A stretch of DNA of 64,000 nucleotides, from positions 2,356,001 through 2,420,000 of the forward strand of contig JAXLQR010000002.1 of assembly GCA_046331545.1 (NCBI GenBank), read 5' to 3'. Source of the DNA: JADJVL01 sp046331545 (lineage in GTDB: Bacteria > Acidobacteriota > Holophagae > Holophagales > Holophagaceae). Below are positions 50,746 to 58,773 of the stretch, piece after piece. Each line of letters opens with the position of its first letter. The first letter of the stretch is position 1. The notes under the pieces are model-generated. The model saw only the letters and a list, made by a program, of their open reading frames with translations, made no database searches and was not told the DNA's origin. Made by a program: the position numbers and the translations under genes.

Positions 50746-51175
50746 CGGGAGGCTCCGACGAGCATGGCGCCCATCCGAACAGAGGTTCCAACGAAGGGAC
50801 AGGCCGACCCGGCCCGTGTGGGACGACATGATGCAGGCTTTTCAATAACGCACCCGCGTCTACCGCGGCGGCTTTCCACGCCGCGGCGGACACGGGTGCC
50901 GAGAAGGGGGCCGGGGACGTCCCAACCGCCGGGAGTTGCCACGCACTCCGACGGCCCACGGCCGTCCATGTCCGTGCCCGGCCCCCGGAACGGTGCGCCA
51001 GGATCCACAACCTTCCCCTTCGCCACACCCACGGACGGCTTCACACCTCGATCCGCCTTCGGGGAAGGGCGCCCCGAAGGTGGATCGAGGTGTCCTTGGA
51101 CGGTCAAAACCTCGTCGGCTCGACCCATGCGTGCTTCGAGCTTCGACCCCGGGATGAAGGAACCCACATCCACCC
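50746..51175. other. Non-coding gap with several strong inverted repeats
   Basis: This 430-base gap inside the metF-ferredoxin-metH unit holds no convincing gene. Four inverted repeats stand out: 50850-50899 (7+8 bp stems around a symmetric internal loop), 50951-50967 (7 bp), 50971-51036 (7 bp, wide spacing) and 51043-51093 (22 bp with one G-U pair). I saw no cobalamin-box (GCCACTG) sequence, so a B12 riboswitch is not supported. Confidence 0.55.
51043..51093. repeat. 22-bp near-perfect inverted repeat
   Basis: ACACCTCGATCCGCCTTCGG (plus GG), a 7-base loop, then CCCCGAAGGTGGATCGAGGT (plus GT). The arms pair over 22 bases with one G-U wobble. Neither side has a T tract. It lies 83 bases downstream of the fused methyltransferase/MTHFR stop, so it could protect or end that transcript or be a dispersed palindromic repeat. 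Confidence 0.7.
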
Positions 51176-53059
51176 TCACGCCGCTCCCCCCGCGCTCTCC
51201 CCCCGCCCCGGCAGCAACGGCGCCACCAGCTCCACCTGCCCGAACGGCGCGCTCAGCTGCAGCCCCGCTACTCGTGATCTGATCTTCGCGATCAGCTCCT
51301 GCGCGATCGCCAGCCCCTCCTTCACCTGGTCCTCGGCGCTGCTCCACTTCCCCATGCGTTCCAGCAGCGCCGGGGGCACGTACACGCCGGGCACCTCGTG
51401 GGCCATGAACTGGGCGTTGCGGGCGCTCTTGAAGGGCCAGATGCCGGCGATGACCGGGACGTGGAAGCCTTCGGCGAAGTCCAGGAAGCGGAAGAGGGAA
51501 TCCGCGTCGAAGACCGGCTGGGTGATGGCCCACTCGGCGCCGGCCTCCACCTTCCAGCGGAAGCGGGCGTTCTCCCGCTCCACGTCGATGGCCACCGGAT
51601 TGGCCGCCACGCCGATGGAGAAGGGCGTCGGATCGCCGATGCTGGTGCCGCCCAGGTCGAGCCCCGAGTTCAGCCGCGCCAGGATGTTGGTGAGGCCGAT
51701 GGCATCCACGTCGAAGACCGCCGTGGCCTGGGGATAGGGCCCGAGCTTGGGCGGGTCGCCGGTCACCGCCAGGATGTTGCGCAGGCCGAGTCCCGCCGCG
51801 CCGAGCAGGTCGCTCTGGATGCCCAGCAGGTTGCGGTCGCGGCAGGCGTAGTGGAGCACCGTCTCGATGCCCACCTCCCGCTCGATGATGGCCGCCGTGG
51901 CCAGCGCCGACATGCGGGCCACCGCGCGCGGACCGTCGGGGATGTTGATGGCGTCCGCGCCGAGGCCGCGGATCTGGCGGGTCTTGTCCAGGAGCTTCGC
52001 GGCGTCCATGCCCTTGGGAGGCACCAGCTCCACGGAGGTCACGAACCGCCCCGTGGCCAGCTTGCGGGCCCAGCGGCTGCGGGCCTCCGGGGGCAGGGGC
52101 GTCTTCGGCGTGACGGCCTCGCGGACCAGGGGCTCCACGGCCAAGCGGTCGGAGAAGGCCCGTTCCTGCCGCAGCGCGCCGCGCATGGCGCGGGTATGGG
52201 CCGGCGTCGTGCCGCTGCAGCCGCCCACCGCCCGGGCGCCGAGCTGCAGGGCCTGGCGGGCGAACTCGCCGAGGTATTCGGGGCTCGCCATGTAGAGCAG
52301 GCGGCCGTCCACCTGCCGCGGCAGGCCGGCGCTGGGGTTGAGGATGAGGGGAGTCTCGGTGGCGGCGCGGAAGCGCTTCAGCAGCTCCAGCAGGGGCGCC
52401 GGGCCCGAGCCGCCGTTCACGCCCACCAGGGCCGCGCCCCATTCCGAGAGCTTGCGGATGTACCACTCGGGCTCGGCGCCGAAGAGGGTCTGGCCCTCGT
52501 CGTTGGGGGTCATCATGGCGACGATGGGCCGGTCGCTCACCGACTGGATGGCGAGGATGGCCTGGTGGATCTCGTTGAGGTCCTCGAAGGACTCGAGCAC
52601 AAAGCAGTCCACGCCCCCGTCCAGCAGCGCCTGGGCCTGGGCCGCGAAGAAACCCTTGGCTTCGTCGAAGGAGGTCGGCCCCCAGGGCTCGATGCGCAGG
52701 CCCAGGGGCCCGAGACAGCCGGCCACCCAGCCGGGCTGGCCCGGTAGCTCCTCCAGGGCCTCCCGCGCCAGCTTCGCGCCGGCCTTGTTGATGGCCTCCA
52801 GCTGGTCCAGCAGTCCGTAGGCCGCCAGCTTCACCCCGTTGGCCGCCCAGGTGTTGGTGGTGAGCACCTGGGCGCCGGCCTGGCGGAAGGCCCCGTGGAT
52901 GCCCCGCACCAGGTCCGGGCTCTCCAGGTTCGCGTGGTCGAAGGAGCGGTTGATGAAGAGACCCTTCTCGTACAGCGCCGTGGGCGTGCTGCCGTCGAAG
53001 AGGAAGGCGTGGCCGGAAGCGAGGGCGGACTGGAAGGTGCTGGAGGGGGTGCTGGCCAT
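51176..53059 (-). CDS. Fused homocysteine S-methyltransferase-like domain and methylenetetrahydrofolate reductase
   Basis: This 627-residue protein is laid out like Bacillus YitJ. Residues 1-295 form a homocysteine-methyltransferase-like barrel. Residues about 330-610 form MTHFR (FVTSVELVPPKGMDAAKLLD, HYACRDRN, LAVTGDPPKLG), which makes 5-methyl-THF with a flavin. The N-domain has lost zinc ligands: VGVNGGSGP has Gly216 where Cys is expected, and VGGCSGTTP has Cys281-Ser282 in place of Cys-Cys. Methyl transfer is therefore probably lost, leaving MetH to do it. It lies behind a SAM-I riboswitch. Confidence 0.9.
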   Translation of the reverse strand: MASTPSSTFQSALASGHAFLFDGSTPTALYEKGLFINRSFDHANLESPDLVRGIHGAFRQAGAQVLTTNTWAANGVKLAAYGLLDQLEAINKAGAKLAREALEELPGQPGWVAGCLGPLGLRIEPWGPTSFDEAKGFFAAQAQALLDGGVDCFVLESFEDLNEIHQAILAIQSVSDRPIVAMMTPNDEGQTLFGAEPEWYIRKLSEWGAALVGVNGGSGPAPLLELLKRFRAATETPLILNPSAGLPRQVDGRLLYMASPEYLGEFARQALQLGARAVGGCSGTTPAHTRAMRGALRQERAFSDRLAVEPLVREAVTPKTPLPPEARSRWARKLATGRFVTSVELVPPKGMDAAKLLDKTRQIRGLGADAINIPDGPRAVARMSALATAAIIEREVGIETVLHYACRDRNLLGIQSDLLGAAGLGLRNILAVTGDPPKLGPYPQATAVFDVDAIGLTNILARLNSGLDLGGTSIGDPTPFSIGVAANPVAIDVERENARFRWKVEAGAEWAITQPVFDADSLFRFLDFAEGFHVPVIAGIWPFKSARNAQFMAHEVPGVYVPPALLERMGKWSSAEDQVKEGLAIAQELIAKIRSRVAGLQLSAPFGQVELVAPLLPGRGESAGGAA

Positions 53060-53064
53060 GGGAA

Positions 53065-53090
53065 GACTCCGGAACGCCAGTGCCAGAGCC
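53065..53090 (-). promoter_or_regulatory. Hairpin sequestering the ribosome site of the methyltransferase/MTHFR gene
   Basis: On the minus strand GGCTCTGG, a 10-base loop, then CCGGAGTC pair over eight bases (two G-U). The 3' arm contains GGAG, the ribosome-binding site five to six bases before the ATG. This is a plausible off-state of the riboswitch, acting on translation. Confidence 0.55.
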
Positions 53091-53138
53091 CCCGTGAAGG
53101 GTGTTGGATACGCCTCGATCTCTCCGCCTCAGTTCAAT

Positions 53139-53257
53139 GCCGGGTCATCTCTCCGTGCGGATCCGCACGGCAGGAATTGGCACCACGCGCCGGATCACTC
53201 CGGGCAGGTTGCCGAGGTATCAAAGGGCCTGTCCCTCCACCTCTCTCGATAGCGCGC
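53139..53257 (-). ncRNA. SAM-I riboswitch (S box) upstream of the methyltransferase/MTHFR gene
   Basis: On the minus strand the core reads GAGAGAGGTGGAGGGACAGG, CCC, TTGATACCTCGGCAACC, GGTGCCAATTCCTGC, and a P4 stem CCGTGCGG-atc-CGCACGG. P1 pairs near GCGCTATC (53257 side) with GATGACCCGGC (53149-53139), imperfectly. Sequence blocks and order match SAM-I and the sister element upstream of metY. It would lower expression of the MTHFR-ferredoxin-MetH unit when SAM is high. Confidence 0.93.
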
Positions 53258-53437
53258 TCTGGAACTGGGAAAGATCAAGACTGCGTTACACGGAAGCATG
53301 GGACTGGATAAGGCACTCCGTCAAGTCGGGAAGCCAGCCAATCGAGATCCCAGTGATTCACCAATACCAATGTTCACCCCTAAAAACTCCAATTCATGAG
53401 CAGATATTTGAAAAATCGAGATTTGTAACTATAATAA

Positions 53438-54547
53438 CTATAAATTGCGCATAGGCACCAATCCTGGTGGAATTAGCCCATCTGAAATAACTGATTCGGA
53501 TTTCCAATCTCTGAAACTAAAAAGGCGCGAAATAAATTCGAAATTGTATTCGTCTCCATGGATTTTAATTAATCCACTCTTAAGTAGTTTTGAAAAAATA
53601 CGTTGAAATTCTATTGGATTTATATCGAGGTCTTTTCTGAGTTTGGCCTTTGAGCCCACAGGTTGTAAATATAGTGAATCCAGAAGTAAGCGGCATACCC
53701 TAGAATTGTATTGAATTCGGATCTCTTTAAGCAATCTACGTTCTATATTGATGAGTTCATCAATAATAAATTCCAATTTTTTCAACAAAGCCTCCAGCCT
53801 TTTTAGGAAGAAATCAAGATATGGTCGCCAGTCCCCTTGCTCGAGGATTAGGTGACTCGTTTTCATATATTCGAATTGATGTTCTTCAAGCATGGGGGAA
53901 ATGCTAAAATAAAAATCTTTTATATGATTACCTCTAAGCAATAATAGGTTCGATATAAATCGAGAAGACCTCCCATTCCCATCGACAAATGGATGAATTT
54001 TTAGAAATTGAGTATAGAATATGGCTGATTTAATTATTGCAGGTACATCCCCTGCAGCCAGAAAACTTAATAAATCTTCCATGTACATTTCAATATGTTG
54101 TGCCTCTAACGGCACTAGGAAAACTTGATGGTAACTGTCATTTCCCAATTTAACAGAGGTCGTTCTGAAGCGGAGTGGTTCAGGATTGCTGTCGTTATAT
54201 AATATTGAGTGTATGCTCAGCACATCGGAAGTTTGTAAATGCGAGTCATTTTGTAGAAATTGTTGAGTTTGTTTTTGACATTTTAATATTGAATTAATTC
54301 GACTATGAATTTTTTGCTGAAGGTCATCCTCTGAGTTGTATTGCCCACCGATCTTATACCGGGCCATAAATATCTCTTCCTGGATGGAATAGGCCAAAAG
54401 GATTTCCGGCGTCGGCAATATTCTTATATTCTCAATCAAATCTTGAATTTTTCTCTCGATTTTTTTACTCGAATCATAGAATTCAGCAATCCCCAAGGGT
54501 AGGAGCTTAAGGGAAGGTAGATTATGTGTTGTCACCACAATCGACAT
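53438..54547 (-). CDS. Fic-domain protein
   Basis: This 369-residue protein has the canonical Fic motif HPFVDGNGRSSRFISNLLLL near residue 190, with the catalytic His and all phosphate-binding residues intact, so it should AMPylate or otherwise modify a target. LVPLEAQHIEMYMEDLLSFL precedes it as the Fic flap region. An upstream SIQEE (residues about 54-58) fits the SxxxE inhibitory-helix pattern of self-inhibited class II Fic proteins. The C-terminal part holds a winged-helix-like region (VGSKAKLRKDLDINPIEFQR). It is very AT-rich compared with the core, hence horizontally acquired. No separate antitoxin is adjacent. Confidence 0.88.
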   Translation of the reverse strand: MSIVVTTHNLPSLKLLPLGIAEFYDSSKKIERKIQDLIENIRILPTPEILLAYSIQEEIFMARYKIGGQYNSEDDLQQKIHSRINSILKCQKQTQQFLQNDSHLQTSDVLSIHSILYNDSNPEPLRFRTTSVKLGNDSYHQVFLVPLEAQHIEMYMEDLLSFLAAGDVPAIIKSAIFYTQFLKIHPFVDGNGRSSRFISNLLLLRGNHIKDFYFSISPMLEEHQFEYMKTSHLILEQGDWRPYLDFFLKRLEALLKKLEFIIDELINIERRLLKEIRIQYNSRVCRLLLDSLYLQPVGSKAKLRKDLDINPIEFQRIFSKLLKSGLIKIHGDEYNFEFISRLFSFRDWKSESVISDGLIPPGLVPMRNL

Positions 54548-54635
54548 ATCTTCAGCCTGCTTACGAAGTGGGTTAAACTCGGGCTTGTGTATATATTATA
54601 ATAGCCCCTCAAGTAAAAAGATCGAAATATTTGGA

Positions 54636-54664
54636 TTGACGCCCCAAGGCGAATATGATCTAAT
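54636..54664 (+). promoter_or_regulatory. Sigma-70-like promoter for the exported-protein pair
   Basis: TTGACG, a 17-base spacer, then TCTAAT. The predicted start near 54671 gives a 34-base leader to ATG 54705, supporting that start. A second AT-rich candidate with TATAAT at 54597-54602 lies upstream and could serve either direction. Confidence 0.55.
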
Positions 54665-54704
54665 CGTGAAATCTCCTATGATACTAAATTATGAGAGGGG
54701 CAAG

Positions 54705-55664
54705 ATGAAAACACATAAAGTACAGGCATTACTGAAATTATCTGTTACAGCTATGGTGTGTGCCGGGATTTTTGTTGCCCCAACCCACGCGTACGCAGCA
54801 AGTTGGACAATTTGGGGAACGATGCCATCCGAAAATGATGGTGGCTATGGGGACGCTAGTCAAGGGTATCTGGATAGTGGTTCTGGGACTGGTACCGGCG
54901 GATCTACTGGTGGGGGATCAACTAGTCCTGCGGGCTCGACAAATCCTGATCCGACCAAGGTTGGGAAAGGGTGTGCTGAGGAAACCCTATTTGGAGTTTG
55001 CTCTCCGAGTTCGGATAATGCCGCCAGATTGTTAACAGATGTAAGAGATAAGTCCTCTATCCAGTCCGGTGAAAAACCGGATGACCGAGCTAAAGCGCGA
55101 ATTGACGGTATGTATGGAACTGGCACATGGGACCGAATGACAACCGCACAAAAACGCGCAGAAAAGCTTTTAGTTACCACGGAACTAATGCCACCAGGAA
55201 CTTTGGTCAATGGTCGTGAGTTGATTGGCATTGTCTGGGCACCTCTCGACAGTAATGGTAAACCTTCTATGTTGAGTGATCCGACATCGTACTCAACACT
55301 GCAGTCCCAAGGTTTGTCTTATGGAACATACGGAGCGACTTGGAAGGGATATTTGTATTTAATGGGCATGACAAGCCTCGCCAATAACCTCTCAGAAGAC
55401 GATGCGAAATCATTTGTACTGTTCCATGAGTATGCGCGCCTAGAGTCTCCAGGGTTGGACCACCCCTCATTTACAAGATTAGAATCTACTTTTTTCAATA
55501 GCCAAGGTTTTCCAATCTCCACGGATGGTTTAGCCTTAATGAATCTCGCTGCGCAAAAGGGCAATTCGGCAGGATCTACGTATAATGCGGCATTGAAAGA
55601 CTTGGCTGTTAAGGCTGGGATTTCTGAACCAATTGCGGCTGAGAACGCTGACCCTAATTGTTGA
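54705..55664 (+). CDS. Exported protein of unknown function with Gly/Ser/Thr-rich linker
   Basis: This 319-residue protein has a clear Sec signal peptide: KTHKV, a hydrophobic core ALLKLSVTAMVCAGIFVA, and an AYA|ASW cleavage site near residue 30. A low-complexity linker rich in Gly, Ser and Thr (about 55-80) leads to a globular domain with paired Cys (GCAEETLFGVC) and FVLFHEYARLESPG. The last resembles, but does not match, a metalloprotease HExxH. A terminal Cys ends the chain. No family is recognised. The start has GAGAGGGG six bases upstream and fits the promoter. AT-rich codon use marks it as foreign. Confidence 0.75.
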   Translation: MKTHKVQALLKLSVTAMVCAGIFVAPTHAYAASWTIWGTMPSENDGGYGDASQGYLDSGSGTGTGGSTGGGSTSPAGSTNPDPTKVGKGCAEETLFGVCSPSSDNAARLLTDVRDKSSIQSGEKPDDRAKARIDGMYGTGTWDRMTTAQKRAEKLLVTTELMPPGTLVNGRELIGIVWAPLDSNGKPSMLSDPTSYSTLQSQGLSYGTYGATWKGYLYLMGMTSLANNLSEDDAKSFVLFHEYARLESPGLDHPSFTRLESTFFNSQGFPISTDGLALMNLAAQKGNSAGSTYNAALKDLAVKAGISEPIAAENADPNC

Positions 55665-55688
55665 TTATTTTATTTGCTTAGGTGCAAC

Positions 55689-57140
55689 GTGAAACATAGT
55701 AATTTCAAGATCATTTTGCTTCCTTTGTTGAGTATAAACTTATTCGCGCAAGATCTTGAATATGTAAGATTTAAAGAGAAAGTTGACGCACTCTCAAAAA
55801 AAATATCTATAAGTGTTAGATCGGATTTACATAATAAAAATAATGATGCAGCACGTGAGTTTGATGAGCGGGATTACTGTATCACGTTTAGTTCATCCGG
55901 GAAAGAATATGCATTCAATTTCCATGGGAAATCCACGCGTAATGAGAGCAAATTAAAAATATCTGAAATACAGAGCTTCAATTATGCAAAATTTCAATTA
56001 TCTATTGGGGGAACAGAGGTGTTCACCCGGAATATTTTCAAATCTACCGTATCTGTTCAAAATCAAATTACATCTAACCTTGTCGAAATAAATGAACTAA
56101 TGGCCAAGAAAAATCTCACGGTTAATGAAAGAAAAACAGTTGAAAAACTTACCAAAGACAACATAGAATTAAATGCATTGCAATATGACGAGCGAATTTT
56201 TGGGGACAACCGGTTGAGTTTTCGTATGGTTGATCCTGTGCCTCCCACTTCGACAAATAGCCGTACATTGGTGGTTAAAGGAAAAGACTATCAGGGCGAG
56301 AATCCTTCTGGAGAATTAAAACTCCACTATAGTATGGAAAGGAGTTGGCTCCTTGAACAAAGGCGTCTTTTAAAAAATGCTCTTGATCTAGTATCTATTG
56401 GACTTGTTGATGATCAAAAAATAAAATTGGCTAGGGTCAGTTTTCTCGGACTTCCAATCGATGCATGGTTGCCCCATTCTCAGCCCGATGGAAAGAAATT
56501 GATAATGCCGACATTTAACTCTGTGATTCCAGGTTGGAAAGGTGGACCTGATTCAGTGACAATTGGTAAGCAAAAATTGATGCCAGAAATTGAACCATCT
56601 AGATGTCGTAGTCTGAAAACAAACTCAATGCTAGATACATTTCTAACTGAAGCGCATAATCCAAATCAAATAAATATACGCTCTGAGTTTGAACGAAGCA
56701 ATTCCTTGGAGTTTGTCTTGCCAATGGGTACAACAGAAGAGAATATATTGCCAATCGCCGCTTTAGATAATGAAAATAGAATATATGTAATGGCGTGGTA
56801 TCTTTTGCCAGCATACAATGGCGTCATATGCATGGTGCAGTACGAGGATGAGGAGGAGCCCCGATTTGCATATATGGACCCGTCTGGTGTGATTGTAAGA
56901 ATTAAAAAAGCTTTAATCGAATTTGGGTTATTGCGAGAGAAAACGAAGAATGATCAAATCGACAGCAAGGGTAAACTGGCATGGGCCGACAATGGTGTAG
57001 AACGAAAGAAAGAAAAATTAACATTTGTGCCTGAAATGGATATGCATTTTATGAAATCACATTCCGCTTGCGATCATAGTTTTGATGAAGACGCAATAAA
57101 GCATCAAAAAGAATATGTATTACCAAGATCACTTTGGTGA
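55689..57140 (+). CDS. Exported protein of unknown function
   Basis: This 483-residue protein starts with a short signal peptide (KHSNFKIILLPLLSINLFAQ, probable cleavage after FA). The rest is mixed alpha/beta with a coiled-coil-like stretch near 120-150 (LVEINELMAKKNLTVNERKT) and no domain I recognise. The GTG start has AGG six bases upstream and places the signal peptide at the N-terminus; a TTG at 55674 is possible. It lies 24 bases after the previous exported-protein gene, so the pair forms an operon. Codon use is AT-rich like the Fic gene. Confidence 0.72.
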   Translation: MKHSNFKIILLPLLSINLFAQDLEYVRFKEKVDALSKKISISVRSDLHNKNNDAAREFDERDYCITFSSSGKEYAFNFHGKSTRNESKLKISEIQSFNYAKFQLSIGGTEVFTRNIFKSTVSVQNQITSNLVEINELMAKKNLTVNERKTVEKLTKDNIELNALQYDERIFGDNRLSFRMVDPVPPTSTNSRTLVVKGKDYQGENPSGELKLHYSMERSWLLEQRRLLKNALDLVSIGLVDDQKIKLARVSFLGLPIDAWLPHSQPDGKKLIMPTFNSVIPGWKGGPDSVTIGKQKLMPEIEPSRCRSLKTNSMLDTFLTEAHNPNQINIRSEFERSNSLEFVLPMGTTEENILPIAALDNENRIYVMAWYLLPAYNGVICMVQYEDEEEPRFAYMDPSGVIVRIKKALIEFGLLREKTKNDQIDSKGKLAWADNGVERKKEKLTFVPEMDMHFMKSHSACDHSFDEDAIKHQKEYVLPRSLW

Positions 57141-57225
57141 AAGCGGTCTATAATATACTCGACTCATGATTTGACTTCTGGAGAACAGGCGATTGACGAT
57201 TAGAAGATTCTGCTTTTCTGGGTAA

Positions 57226-58188
57226 TCACCAGGTAATCAAGTTCTCCACCTCGTCCCGGATCCGGTCCCGCCCCGGCAAAAACGCCGCCTCGAGCCCCGG
57301 CGCCGCCGGGGTCGGGATGTCCGGCGCGGCGCACCGCAGCACCGGCGCGTCCAGCCAGGGGAAGCAGGCCTCCTGGACCCGGGCGGCAAGCTCCGCCGAG
57401 GGTCCGTAGGTCAGGCTGGCCTCGGTCACCACGAGGACGCGGTGGGTGCGCTTGGCCAGGGCCACGATGGCCTCGTCGTCCAGGGGCCACAGCGTCCGCA
57501 GGTCCAGCACCGCCACGTCCAGGCCCTCGGCCGCCTCCACCGCCGCGTGCTGCACGGCGCCGTAGGTGAGGATGGCGGCCCGGTGGCCATCGCGGCGCAG
57601 GGCCGCTTCGCCGAGCTTCGCCGCGGGCGGCTCCTCCCAGGTGTCCTTCAGGCGCCGGTACAGGAACTTGTGCTCCAGGAAGAGGACAGGGTCCGGATCC
57701 GCGATGGCGGCCCGCAGCAGGGCGTAGGCGTCCTTCACCGTGCCCGGCGCGACGACCTTGAGTCCCGGCGTGCCGAGGAAGTGGCCCTCGGGGTTCTGGG
57801 AATGGAAAGGTCCGCCGCTGGCGCCCGCGCCCACCGGGCCGCGGAACACCACGGGCACCGACGCGCCCCAGCGCCACCGCGCCTTCGCCGCGAAGTTGCA
57901 GATGAGGTCCGCCCCCAGCAGGGCGAAGTCCATGAACTGGAATTCCGCCACGGGCCGCTGACCCATCAGCGCCGCGCCGATGGCGGCCCCCACGATGGCC
58001 TGCTCGGCGATGGGCGTGTCGATCACCCGCGACGGGCCGAAGTCCTTCAGCAGCCCCTCCGTCGCCTTGAAGGCGCCGCCGTAGGCGCCGATGTCCTCGC
58101 CGAGGCAGAAGACGGAACCGTCCTCGGCCATGGCGTCGTGGAGCGCGGCGCGGATGGCCTCGAGGTAGGTGCCCTGGAACGCGGTCAT
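57226..58188 (-). CDS. 2-oxoacid dehydrogenase E1 beta subunit
   Basis: This 320-residue thiamine-diphosphate enzyme subunit is of the pyruvate/branched-chain 2-oxoacid dehydrogenase type. GSVFCLGEDIGAYGGAFKAT, IDTPIAEQAIVGAAIGAALM, PVAEFQFMDFALLGADLICN and FHSQNPEGHFLGTPGLKVVA are conserved E1-beta blocks. No E1-alpha, E2 or E3 gene is adjacent: the upstream neighbour is a GNAT gene, and the foreign AT-rich island begins right after the stop codon. Its partners must be elsewhere, or were displaced by the island. Confidence 0.92.
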   Translation of the reverse strand: MTAFQGTYLEAIRAALHDAMAEDGSVFCLGEDIGAYGGAFKATEGLLKDFGPSRVIDTPIAEQAIVGAAIGAALMGQRPVAEFQFMDFALLGADLICNFAAKARWRWGASVPVVFRGPVGAGASGGPFHSQNPEGHFLGTPGLKVVAPGTVKDAYALLRAAIADPDPVLFLEHKFLYRRLKDTWEEPPAAKLGEAALRRDGHRAAILTYGAVQHAAVEAAEGLDVAVLDLRTLWPLDDEAIVALAKRTHRVLVVTEASLTYGPSAELAARVQEACFPWLDAPVLRCAAPDIPTPAAPGLEAAFLPGRDRIRDEVENLITW

Positions 58189-58213
58189 GCCCGCAGTCTA
58201 GCGGCGGCGGCGC

Positions 58214-58735
58214 CTAGAGCGCGCGCACCATGATCACGTCCCGCTGGGGATCCGTGCCGACCATGAACGTGTGGTCACCCACCTCCACGAAGCCGTGGCG
58301 ACGGTAGAAGGCCAGCGCCCGCTCATTGCGCTCCCAGACCCCGAGCCACAGCGTGCGCGCCCCCAGCGCGCGAGCCTCCTCCAGGCAGCGCTGGAGCAGG
58401 GCCGGTCCTGCCTTCAGCCCCAGCCAGGCCCGCAGCACGTAGATGCGCTGCAGTTCCAGGGGCCCGGGGCCCGTCACGCAGTCCGGCACCTCCCCTCGGC
58501 GCAGGCGCGCGAAGCCGATGGGCTCCCCGTCCGCTTCCGCCACGAGGTGCCAGGCGGAGGGGTCCGCCAGCTCCTGGGCCTGGATGGCCTCGCCATAGGT
58601 CTGGTCCAGGAAGAGGCGCAGGTCCTCCGCCGTGTTGCAGGCCTCGAAGGCCTCCCGGAAGGTCCGCCGCCCCAGGTCCGCCAGGAGGCTCGCGTCGGCC
58701 GCCGTGGCGGCCCGGATGTGGATGGATCCAGGCAT
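58214..58735 (-). CDS. GNAT-family N-acetyltransferase
   Basis: This 173-residue acyl-CoA-dependent transferase begins IHIRAATAADASLLADLGRR, a typical GNAT N-terminus. LQRIYVLRAWLGLKAGPALL is the beta4-alpha3 acetyl-CoA pyrophosphate loop region, and LWLGVWERNERALAFYRRHG with FVEVGDHTFMVG is the C-terminal motif B. It resembles PaiA-like or ribosomal-protein-type acetyltransferases, but the substrate is unknown. It lies 25 bases upstream of the E1-beta gene on the same strand and is divergent from recN. Confidence 0.9.
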   Translation of the reverse strand: MPGSIHIRAATAADASLLADLGRRTFREAFEACNTAEDLRLFLDQTYGEAIQAQELADPSAWHLVAEADGEPIGFARLRRGEVPDCVTGPGPLELQRIYVLRAWLGLKAGPALLQRCLEEARALGARTLWLGVWERNERALAFYRRHGFVEVGDHTFMVGTDPQRDVIMVRAL

Positions 58736-58773
58736 GGCGCAAGGGTACCAAGGCCCCCCGCTAGACTGGTCCC

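Noticed and set aside
50742..51129. Open frame of about 129 codons across the gap upstream of the ferredoxin
   Set aside because: It has no ribosome site, its sequence mirrors the inverted repeats, and the ferredoxin start at 50745 has a proper domain boundary.
50746..51175. Cobalamin riboswitch upstream of the ferredoxin-metH pair
   Set aside because: The B12-box sequence and the conserved core blocks were not found on the minus strand despite several hairpins.
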